From Planctomycetaceae bacterium (GTDB lineage Bacteria; Planctomycetota; Planctomycetia; Planctomycetales; Planctomycetaceae): a stretch of 6,588 nt of DNA. Positions 1-6,315 of this stretch are shown here, piece by piece. The DNA is taken from assembly GCA_020426085.1 (NCBI GenBank), contig JAGQQP010000240.1, positions 1 through 6,588 of the forward strand, in the 5' to 3' direction. A program made the translations under genes and the position numbers. Within the stretch, counting starts at the first letter, position 1. Every line of letters begins with the position of its first letter. Below the pieces are notes generated by a model. It did not search any database. It was not told where the DNA came from and saw only the letters and a program-made list of their open reading frames with translations.

Positions 1-3000
1 TACTCGCAGCGATGTCCCATCCCCCGCCCCGGTACATGCGGGACGAGCCCGCCACGGGACCCGTGGGATCCGTGCCACCTGCCAGACGGTTCCCAAGCCG
101 GTCCGAGCACCACTCCCGCACGTTCCCGTGTATGTCGTACAGGCCCCACGGGTTCGGCTTTTTCAAACCGACCGGCTGGGCATACGCTTTGTTGACGTTC
201 CTGGTGTTCTCCTCGGACCACGCATACTCACCAAGCAGCGACTCGCTGTCACCGAACGAGAAACGAGTCGTCGTGCCTGCCCGGCAGGCATACTCCCATT
301 CCGCCTCCGTCGGTAATCGGTACTCCCAGCCCTCGCGCAGCCGGCCGGCAGTTCGTTCCCGTTCGGTCAACTTGCGGCAGAACTCTGTTACGTCGGACCA
401 ATCCAAAAAAGAAGCGGCGAAGTTCTCACCCTCTCGGACCTCTTGCTGCCCCTTCCACGGCTCGGTCTCCATCACCGCCTTCCACTGGCCCTGTGTGAGC
501 TCGTGGACGCCGAGCCGGAACGGCTTCGTCAACGTGACGTCGACGACATTATCGCCCTCACCCATTTTGAACTTTCCGGGCGGGATGATGGTGAACTTCA
601 TCCCGATCGAGTTGGTTGTCTCCACCGGTTCGCCCAGATAGTCTGCCCACTCCTGCTGATATTTCTGCGCCTGCGTGGCATCAAAGGGAGCAACGGCAAG
701 GGGTGGAGGCGAAGCAGTTTTTGTGTTGATCGTCATCGCCAGTCGGAAACCTCCGAAGTCTTGACGACCATCGGGGGTGAACCAACCTTTGTATGCTGCA
801 CGACAATGACGCGGCTCAGCGAAGATGTGACCTCCTCGCCGAATTCTTTGCTTGCCTGTCGTTGGTCCGACCGGATCCAATTTGACCGCAGTCTGGGCTA
901 CCTCGAGTGAATGAAAGTCTGAGCACCATTCTAAGACATTGCCATGCATGTCATATAACCCGAATGCATTCGGATGCAGTTGACCGACCGGATGCGTTTG
1001 ACCTAAGGCGTTTCCCTTATGCCACGCAACCTGAGCTAAATCTGCTTCCGATTCGGTGTCATGCCATGCAGTTGCTCCTCCTGCACGACATGCGAACTCC
1101 CATTGGGCCTGTGTCGGCAGAGTGAATGAAAATGATTGCGACGCTGTCACAGTGTTCGACTTGACTAGAAACTGATCGATATCATCCCAACTCACGGTAT
1201 CAACCGGGTTTTGAAGATTCTTGTTAAACTTTGATGGGTTGCTTCCCATCACAGACTTCCATTGAGCCTGGGTCACCTCAAACTTCCCCAAATAGAACGG
1301 TTTGGTGATCTTGACATGCTGTTGCGGGAATTCCGTCTGAATACTTTTGATGGACCAGGTATCTTTCGCTGCTTCTGCTTCCGCTAAATATTCGTCTTTT
1401 TCCTGTTCCCCTGACCCCATCATGAATTCGCCCGGTGGGATGAGCATGAAGGATATTTTTTCACCACCGGGGAGTTCAACTTCCTGCTCGACCGGCACAC
1501 CGAGGTACTTCGCCCAGGCTTTCTGATGTGCTTTCGCCTGTGCTGCATCAAATGGTGCAACAGCGACAGGCGGCGGTGAAGAAACAGGTTCTACCACTTT
1601 CGCTTCGGGAGCCTGCAGTTGTTTTTTGGGTGTGATCACGGAACTGGCGGCTGCAATCTGCTCATCCTGTTTGCCGGGACGAACGAAAAAAGCAATGCCC
1701 AGCAGGAGTAACAGTCCACCAATTCCACCAGCGATCAGCAGTTTCTTTGACGGCCCGGATGATGTTGACTTCTGCGCCGACGTCCCCTGATTCGCACGCA
1801 TCCTGTCTGCCGAGGATTTGGAGCGGTCAATCGAGATCAAAGCCGGATTCGATTCTTCTTTCGCGGTGGGAAGTGTTTTCGGTTTCGGGCCCTTCTTCTT
1901 AGCTTGTGCCTGCTTGTGTCTTTCATCCGGATTGCGCAGCACTTCCTGCAAGTCGTTCGCGACGTCCGTCATTGACTGGTAACGCTGCTCCCGGTCCCCG
2001 GCAATCATTTTCAGGCAGATGGCTTCCAGACGGGGATCAATATCGGAACGCAGTTCGGAAGGCTTTGTCGGGTTGTTGAGCGCAATCTGCTGCAGCAGGG
2101 CCATCAGGTTTCCCTTGAATGGCATCTCGCCGGTAATCAGCTCATACATAATGATGCCGAGTGCATAGATATCGACCCGATGATCAATGGCTGTCTGATC
2201 GCCGGCCACCTGCTCGGGAGCCATGTAGGCAGGCGTACCAATGATGGCTCCGCTTTGAGTGACCTGCACATCATCACTCGAACTGCGTCGCGCCAGTCCG
2301 AAGTCCATGACGACCGGTTCCCCTTTCAGGTCGACCATGATATTAGCAGGTTTCAAATCACGGTGTATCACACCAATTTCATGTGCTTCGGCCAGACCCA
2401 GAGCGAGCTTCCGAATCGTGGTGATAATCTGCTTTTCGGAATGGGTCTTCTTCGACTTCGTATAATCTTTCAGCGGTCGGCCTTCGATGAACGCCATGGT
2501 GATGTAGTGCTGACCGTCAATTTCGCCGACATCATAGACGGGACAGATGTTGGGACTGCGCAGTGTCGCTGCTGCCCGGGCTTCACGATAGAAACGTGCG
2601 AGCAGTTCTTCTTCATCGACACCGTTCCCGTCACCGAACTTGGGAATTTTCAGAGCCACATTTCGATCCAGCTGCGTGTCCCGGGCCAGATAGACTGCCC
2701 CCATCGCTCCCTGGCCGAGCACCTTTTGAATCTCATATCGACTGAACGTTTTTGAGATTTCGATTTCAGCCGTTGCTTCCGTATTCGGTTGTCGAAAGTC
2801 CCGGGTGAGTGATGATTCTGAATCACCTGTCCCCTGGATCATCGTATGAGCAGTCGCATCTTCGAATGAGATTTTGCCAGACGCGCTGGTTTCCGTTGAC
2901 GACTCCTCAGCTCCCGCTTTGTCAGGCTGCGGGGGAGTTTCCGACTCTTTCCACTCTTGGAAATAGCGTGTGAGTTCAGCGGTATGTTCGGGATGCGCCT

Positions 3001-3115
3001 CGAGCAATTTCTCAAAGGAGAACTGTTCACCAGCCTTGGTGCGAGCTTTATAATCAGCGATCAACTGATCGATGTTCAAACTCTGCCCGTCAGCCTCTGA
3101 AGGTGGGTCGCTCAT
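1..3115 (-). CDS. Transmembrane Ser/Thr protein kinase with two C-terminal FGE/SUMF1-like domains (3' end cut by window edge)
   Basis: An ATG at 3115-3113 opens 1038 codons with no stop, running off the left edge. Residues 12-55 form a helical region (LIADYKARTKAGE, then FEKLLEAHPEHTAELTRYF) typical of the N-termini of planctomycete kinases. The kinase domain spans about 126-395: glycine loop GQGAMG (134-139), VALK lysine K156, helix-C E178, HRDLKPAN with catalytic D253, DFG D271, APE E301, and DIYALG at 315-320. Every catalytic residue is present, so it should be an active Hanks-type kinase. A basic, low-complexity stretch (400-457) leads to one membrane segment (458-477). Outside follow two units, each a short linker plus an FGE-like fold: domain 1 at about 553-795 (LPTQAQWEFACRAG, GLYDMHGNVLEWCSD, GGFRLA) and domain 2 from 838 to the edge (LPTEAEWEYACRAG, GLYDIHGNVREWCSD, YRGGGW). 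Domain 1 lacks the paired FGE catalytic cysteines, so a binding or sensing role is more likely than formylglycine synthesis. About 40-50 residues are probably missing. The Shine-Dalgarno is weak (GCAGGT next to the ATG). Confidence 0.95.
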   Translation of the reverse strand, partial: MSDPPSEADGQSLNIDQLIADYKARTKAGEQFSFEKLLEAHPEHTAELTRYFQEWKESETPPQPDKAGAEESSTETSASGKISFEDATAHTMIQGTGDSESSLTRDFRQPNTEATAEIEISKTFSRYEIQKVLGQGAMGAVYLARDTQLDRNVALKIPKFGDGNGVDEEELLARFYREARAAATLRSPNICPVYDVGEIDGQHYITMAFIEGRPLKDYTKSKKTHSEKQIITTIRKLALGLAEAHEIGVIHRDLKPANIMVDLKGEPVVMDFGLARRSSSDDVQVTQSGAIIGTPAYMAPEQVAGDQTAIDHRVDIYALGIIMYELITGEMPFKGNLMALLQQIALNNPTKPSELRSDIDPRLEAICLKMIAGDREQRYQSMTDVANDLQEVLRNPDERHKQAQAKKKGPKPKTLPTAKEESNPALISIDRSKSSADRMRANQGTSAQKSTSSGPSKKLLIAGGIGGLLLLLGIAFFVRPGKQDEQIAAASSVITPKKQLQAPEAKVVEPVSSPPPVAVAPFDAAQAKAHQKAWAKYLGVPVEQEVELPGGEKISFMLIPPGEFMMGSGEQEKDEYLAEAEAAKDTWSIKSIQTEFPQQHVKITKPFYLGKFEVTQAQWKSVMGSNPSKFNKNLQNPVDTVSWDDIDQFLVKSNTVTASQSFSFTLPTQAQWEFACRAGGATAWHDTESEADLAQVAWHKGNALGQTHPVGQLHPNAFGLYDMHGNVLEWCSDFHSLEVAQTAVKLDPVGPTTGKQRIRRGGHIFAEPRHCRAAYKGWFTPDGRQDFGGFRLAMTINTKTASPPPLAVAPFDATQAQKYQQEWADYLGEPVETTNSIGMKFTIIPPGKFKMGEGDNVVDVTLTKPFRLGVHELTQGQWKAVMETEPWKGQQEVREGENFAASFLDWSDVTEFCRKLTERERTAGRLREGWEYRLPTEAEWEYACRAGTTTRFSFGDSESLLGEYAWSEENTRNVNKAYAQPVGLKKPNPWGLYDIHGNVREWCSDRLGNRLAGGTDPTGPVAGSSRMYRGGGWDIAAS
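620..712 (-). repeat. Linker repeat copy B, preceding FGE-like domain 2
   Basis: Kinase residues 802-832 contain SPPPLAVAPFDATQAQ followed by KYQQEWADYLGEPVE, parallel to copy A. The match shows that the duplicated unit is linker plus FGE-like domain. Codon use in this linker still resembles the upstream part of the gene. The shift to GC-rich third positions starts at its end, near residue 835 (nucleotide about 613). Confidence 0.8.
1487..1579 (-). repeat. Linker repeat copy A, preceding FGE-like domain 1
   Basis: Kinase residues 513-543 contain SPPPVAVAPFDAAQAK followed by HQKAWAKYLGVPVE. This matches the stretch at residues 802-832 ahead of FGE-like domain 2. Similar 'AP-FDA-QA-HQ-W-YLG-PVE' segments commonly precede SUMF1-like domains in planctomycete proteins (family knowledge). 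The two copies differ at most synonymous positions, so the duplication is old or the copies have separate origins. Confidence 0.8.
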
Positions 3116-3570
3116 ACCTGCAGCCTGATTTCCAATTCTTAATGGTTTTCAATAAAGCGCTGATTGATAATTTCTGGAATTCCGGCGTCGACGCAGCCCA
3201 CTCATTCAGTATCTAACCTGATACCACAAAATGGAATAGGGCGAACCAGAATGTAAATCGCGAATTTTCTTCTGAAGTTATCATTCTGACCATGTTCACA
3301 ACTGACCACAAGCCCAAATCAGCACTCCAACAAGTCTGGTTACCGGTCAATTATTGACAGTCTGCTGTCACGCGTTTCGCGACATTTCCTTCAATTTAGA
3401 TAAACTGCGATCAGTTTCCCGGCAATCTGGGACTGGAGTTTCTCAGAAGACAACCGCTAAAATAGTGAGATACTTTCCACGTTTTCCAGAAGAGACCTCG
3501 CTGAGACGCTGACTGAAAACGCTGCTGAGAAAGTCACAGATCAAGGCTCACCCTTTGGAGTACACAAGGT
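3116..3570. other. Divergent intergenic region, 455 bases, no gene seen
   Basis: This lies between the outward-facing starts of the kinase gene (minus) and the GW-module gene (plus), so it should carry promoters for both. It is richer in A/T than its flanks, and I see no convincing coding frame. A poor plus-strand promoter candidate is TAAAAT at 3458-3463 with TGGAGT 18 bases upstream (3434-3439). No clear -35/-10 pair was found for the minus strand. TTGACA at 3354-3359 has no good -10 at normal spacing. The region does contain clustered inverted and direct TGAC repeats, listed separately. GGAG at 3557-3560, ten bases before the plus-strand ATG, is a plausible ribosome binding site. Confidence 0.6.
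3346..3370. promoter_or_regulatory. Candidate operator: two overlapping inverted repeats
   Basis: GTCAAT (3346-3351), one base, then ATTGAC (3353-3358) is a perfect 6-1-6 inverted repeat. Overlapping it, TGACAG (3355-3360), TCTG, then CTGTCA (3365-3370) is a perfect 6-4-6 inverted repeat. The two share one TGAC half-site and also cover the TTGACA hexamer at 3354-3359. The position, midway between divergent genes, suits a regulator site. The binding protein is unknown, and short dyads also arise by chance. Confidence 0.3.
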
Positions 3571-5028
3571 ATGCAAGTCTTCCGTCTCAGTCTGATCGTC
3601 GAAATTGGTCTTCTCTCAAGTCTGATCATCGCAGGGTCCGGTTGTTCGAACGCGTCTCCCGCGAAAGCACCTCCTCAAGCGGAAACTCAAAATAATTCTG
3701 ACAAGGAAGCAGAGACAGCGGCTGCCTCAACGACTGAACCGGCGGCTGCGCAACCAGCAGATCAAGCCGCTGCAAATACAGAAGTCAAAGCCCCCGTCAA
3801 ACCAGTCACTCCGGCTACGGTTGCAGAAGCAGAAAAAGTTCTCGATCTGGAGACATTCCCTTTACCTGCCGGCACGAAAATGCAAAGCCCGCGTCGAATG
3901 GCGGCACTCAGTTACTCGGTCGATGGCCCCCTCAAAGACATCCTCGATTTCAACGTGCAGGAACTGACGAAGCGGGGCTGGAAGGAAGTGGCCGGCACCC
4001 GACGCGAAGGACCATACACCGGTGCCGATTTCACAAACGGCGATTTTCATCTGAATCTGTCGGTCATGCAACCTGCTCCCAACATGCCGGTCAGTGTCAC
4101 CTTTGCCCGTTACGGCAATGTGGCTCTGACCTCTCTGCCGGTCCCTGCGGGAGCAAAACAACTCTATGCTTTTCCAGCAACTGTCATGTACACAACCGAA
4201 GCTCCCGTGGAGAAGACGACGGAACAGTGTCGGGATCTGATGCTGAAAGCAGGCTGGACGCCCTACGGCAGCGCAGGCACCACGGCTTATTATCGGCAGA
4301 ACGCGGTCCTGGTTCTGGCCAACGTCATGAGCGCGCCAGGTCAGGGAGGCAAAACGGCCATCACCTACACGAGCAATCTGCTGTCACTCGATCTACCCGC
4401 ATTCCCGGAGGCCATCGACTTCCGCTACACCGACATGACGACCGAGATCTCATTCGACACGAATGCCAGTCCCAGGGAGGTGACCGATTTTTATCGTAAA
4501 GAGCTGGCTTCCGCAGGCTGGAAAGCCACGACCGATGAACCGGTTGCCATCGAATGGAAGAAACTCACGATCTTCCGCAAACCGGACCAGGAAATGATCA
4601 CCGTCACTACCAGCGATTTTGAAGGCCGCACACGCGTGCGGATTGATTATCAGACGGCAGCGGAAGTCGCCGAAGAAGAACTGCGTGCCTACATGGAAGC
4701 CGGTAGAAAAGCGACCTATCGCAAAGGAGAGAAACCGGAAATTAAACTCGTTACGGCAGACAGTCTCGCAGTGCAGCAGGATCAGCCTTATACTGTGAAA
4801 ATGCAGGTCAAGCGAGGCACTGCGAATGCAGTCGCGACAGCAGTGGTCGAGGCACTCACTGCAGCAGGCTGGAGTGGTAAGACCCCCGCGGATGCGCCGG
4901 TGTTTCGTACCTGGATGCTGCAAAAAGGGGAAGCACAAATCTGGGTCATTGCAACAGAACCGACCAAGGCCGATTCCTGGGTTGCCGTGATCGGTGCCGG
5001 TGTGACGTTCAAACCTTCACAGCCTTGA
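3571..5028 (+). CDS. Predicted exported lipoprotein of four 'GW' alpha/beta modules, function unknown
   Basis: The protein has 485 residues. The N-terminus has an export signal (about 1-24, hydrophobic but with E11 inside) ending AGSGC, with C25 as the likely lipidated cysteine. The residue three before the cysteine is Gly rather than the usual Leu, so the lipobox is atypical. Residues 26-85 are a disordered Ala/Pro/Gln/Glu-rich spacer. The rest is a module repeated about four times (starts near 96, 188, 274 and 405). Each has a strand with a Tyr/Phe, a helix, a Gly-Trp turn (G136-W137, G228-W229, G316-W317, G433-W434) and two or three strands. Module 3 is clearest: TEISFDTNASPREVTDFYRKEL, interrupted here by no gap, then ASAGWK. 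This 'FYR-EL-GW' pattern recurs in uncharacterised bacterial lipoproteins; I cannot assign a named family. The ATG is chosen for the signal peptide and the GGAG ten bases upstream. It probably leads an operon with the gene 57 bases downstream. Confidence 0.85.
   Translation: MQVFRLSLIVEIGLLSSLIIAGSGCSNASPAKAPPQAETQNNSDKEAETAAASTTEPAAAQPADQAAANTEVKAPVKPVTPATVAEAEKVLDLETFPLPAGTKMQSPRRMAALSYSVDGPLKDILDFNVQELTKRGWKEVAGTRREGPYTGADFTNGDFHLNLSVMQPAPNMPVSVTFARYGNVALTSLPVPAGAKQLYAFPATVMYTTEAPVEKTTEQCRDLMLKAGWTPYGSAGTTAYYRQNAVLVLANVMSAPGQGGKTAITYTSNLLSLDLPAFPEAIDFRYTDMTTEISFDTNASPREVTDFYRKELASAGWKATTDEPVAIEWKKLTIFRKPDQEMITVTTSDFEGRTRVRIDYQTAAEVAEEELRAYMEAGRKATYRKGEKPEIKLVTADSLAVQQDQPYTVKMQVKRGTANAVATAVVEALTAAGWSGKTPADAPVFRTWMLQKGEAQIWVIATEPTKADSWVAVIGAGVTFKPSQP
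3856..5013 (+). repeat. Fourfold internal protein module repeat (GW modules)
   Basis: Residues 96-481 of the predicted lipoprotein hold four divergent copies of one module, seen by aligning the Gly-Trp turns (ELTKRGWKEV, LMLKAGWTPY, ELASAGWKAT, ALTAAGWSGK). Spacing between turns is 92, 88 and 117 residues. The extra length before copy 4 is a charged helical insert (about 362-395). The copies differ strongly, so this is an old duplication rather than a DNA-level tandem repeat. Confidence 0.65.
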
Positions 5029-5085
5029 AAGAAATTGTCAGAACACAGGGGATCAATCACTGTTTTACCCCGGATCAGATCAGAC

Positions 5086-5691
5086 ATGAAAAAGCGGCAC
5101 ATTTTTATCATCCTCGGACTGCTCACGCTCTCACTGGGTTATGTCAGCGTCACAGCTCTGCAGGAGACCAGGCAGGAAGTCTTTCTTTCGGTTGCCAAAA
5201 ACAAGTTAAAACAACTCTCACTGGGATTTGATAACTACGAATCCTTAAAAGAAAACTCCGTTTTCACTGATGCGATCGATCACAACAGGAGCTGGAGGGT
5301 TCTGATGTCAGAAACCTTCGCCGATGATTTTCTGCAAGAAAAATCGGACGACATTCTCAACCAGCCGACACCGGTACATTTTCGCGATCCGGAGATGTCG
5401 GGCATCTTCAGAAATGATAAGAGTGAGGCCTCTACATTAACCAGCTTCCGTGCCATCCGGATAAAAACTCCCTACGAAGATGTGAAGGGCAAAACGAGCG
5501 ACTGGGTGGTCGCATTTTTACCAATGGACCGGGATGACTGGACCTCACAGGAAACGCTTTCCGAAGCGGACTTCAGAAAGATTCTCTCCAGACAGGATCA
5601 GTCAAAGACTCCCGTCTATCTCGTGACGGAAGCAGGGAACGTCATGAAAGCGGGTTTGTTCATGGCAAAACGGGAACCGCTAAAAAATTAG
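5086..5691 (+). CDS. Small exported protein with DUF1559-like motifs but no prepilin signal
   Basis: The protein has 201 residues. Residues 1-25 (MKKRHIF, then a run of Ile/Leu) form a signal peptide or membrane anchor. The next stretch, KNKLKQLSLGFDNY at 38-51, closely parallels the 'C-KNNLKQIGLALHNYHD' signature of the planctomycete DUF1559 (SBP_bac_10) family. SWRVL at 69-73 and DDWTSQETL at 150-158 match that family's 'SWRVLLLPYLE' and 'vpWTkPeDL' positions. The family's usual N-terminal prepilin methylation motif (G-F-T-L-I-E) is missing, so this is probably a remote relative anchored differently. An in-frame TTG at 5035 would add 17 residues before the signal peptide. I prefer the ATG at 5086 because it places MKKR directly before the hydrophobic core, though the ribosome site (GGAT, 5072-5075) is weak. 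It lies 57 bases after the GW-module gene and probably shares its transcript. Its function is unknown. Confidence 0.8.
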   Translation: MKKRHIFIILGLLTLSLGYVSVTALQETRQEVFLSVAKNKLKQLSLGFDNYESLKENSVFTDAIDHNRSWRVLMSETFADDFLQEKSDDILNQPTPVHFRDPEMSGIFRNDKSEASTLTSFRAIRIKTPYEDVKGKTSDWVVAFLPMDRDDWTSQETLSEADFRKILSRQDQSKTPVYLVTEAGNVMKAGLFMAKREPLKN

Positions 5692-5731
5692 ACGCAAGTT
5701 TCCAGTCCACCTGATATTCACAAGGAGAGTT

Positions 5732-5763
5732 CGAAATCATCGGAAGATTTTGTCTTATTTTTT
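5732..5763 (+). terminator. Weak candidate intrinsic terminator for the plus-strand pair
   Basis: CGAAATC (5732-5738) pairs with GATTTTG (5746-5752), giving a 7-bp stem with one G-T pair and a 7-base loop. It is followed by TCTTATTTTTT (5753-5763). It sits 40 bases after the stop of the DUF1559-like gene. The stem is A/T-rich and the T-run overlaps the last codons of the converging gene, so confidence is low. No terminator was found for the minus-strand direction. Confidence 0.35.
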
Positions 5764-6315
5764 CAGTGCCGCGTCCAGATCCATCACAAATGAGACCATC
5801 CTGGGATCTGCTCCCGGAGGCAGTTGTTCTGCTATTTGCTGTTCAATGAATGAAATTAATTCATCAGCCGTAAACGGCAGACACGACCACAGACACTCTC
5901 GTGAATACTTGCCTTTAATCTCGATGAATAAAGACGCCTCATTGGGTGGGTCAAGTATCAAAGCGGGACTTCCAACAATCCGAACCTGACAACGCTGAGA
6001 AAAACTACGAGAGATATCCAGTGTCCTGACGAGCTTCGCATTTTCGGGAGTGCTTACAGAAATAATATTTTCAGAACGTCCCTGTTCAAATCCGGCGTTA
6101 TCCATGAGCCATACAAAGCAGACAATCATTGCAAGAAACGCAACAGGAAACCAGGCACCGGGAATCAAAGACATTTGCTCTCGGAACATTCTTCTTACTC
6201 CATTCGCCCCCGGTGGATAATTGACTGTGCCCGACTCAACAAAGCTTACTCCGGCACCATTCATCTGATGATCTCTGATTAATTCTATACATGGATGGTC
6301 TATGATTTCATCCAT
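5755..6315 (-). CDS. Unrecognised single-pass membrane protein, 186 residues
   Basis: I do not recognise this family. From the ATG at 6315-6313 it has about 50 polar residues, one strong membrane segment (about 52-71, PGAWFPVAFLAMIVCFVWLM) and a soluble C-terminal half. That half looks strand-rich (about 84-134) and ends in a helix, PFTADELISFIEQQI (147-161), followed by a Pro-Gly turn. A small beta domain closed by one helix resembles bacterial PH-like membrane proteins, but this is only a structural guess. The ATG overlaps the end of the upstream DUF3592 gene by 16 bases, which suggests translational coupling, and no Shine-Dalgarno is visible. Later starts at residue 18 (MNGAG) or 43 (MFREQ, just before the membrane segment) are possible. 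A TTG two codons earlier is less likely. The stop is at 5757-5755. Confidence 0.7.
   Translation of the reverse strand: MDEIIDHPCIELIRDHQMNGAGVSFVESGTVNYPPGANGVRRMFREQMSLIPGAWFPVAFLAMIVCFVWLMDNAGFEQGRSENIISVSTPENAKLVRTLDISRSFSQRCQVRIVGSPALILDPPNEASLFIEIKGKYSRECLWSCLPFTADELISFIEQQIAEQLPPGADPRMVSFVMDLDAALKK

Noticed and set aside
12..1125. Plus-strand open frames (12-641, 128-316, 443-910, 907-1125)
   Set aside because: They lie antisense to the FGE-like domains of the kinase gene, whose frame is continuous and carries conserved motifs. Their translations are Arg/Ser/Pro-rich with no recognisable domain.
2180..2755. Plus-strand open frame of 191 codons, with smaller ones inside it
   Set aside because: It is antisense to the kinase catalytic core, where HRD, DFG and APE motifs fix the real frame on the minus strand.
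2839..3030. Minus-strand open frame of 63 codons
   Set aside because: It lies in another frame of the kinase N-terminal region on the same strand and has a low-complexity basic translation.
3354..3382. TTGACA as the -35 box of a sigma-70-type promoter
   Set aside because: The hexamer 17 bases downstream is TCGCGA, which is not -10-like. The next A/T-rich hexamer (TAGATA, 3397) is 37 bases away.
5035..5085. TTG start extending the DUF1559-like protein by 17 residues
   Set aside because: The added residues would precede an MKKR plus hydrophobic signal sequence, which normally sits at the very N-terminus.
3862..5126. Minus-strand open frames (3862-4161, 4450-4938, 4788-5126) and plus frame 4227-4499
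   Set aside because: These overlap the GW-module gene, which has a signal sequence and repeated modules. Their translations show no domain or plausible start context.
5750..5989. Plus-strand open frame of 79 codons after the DUF1559-like gene
   Set aside because: It is antisense to the overlapping membrane-protein gene and Ser-rich, with no ribosome site or recognisable feature.
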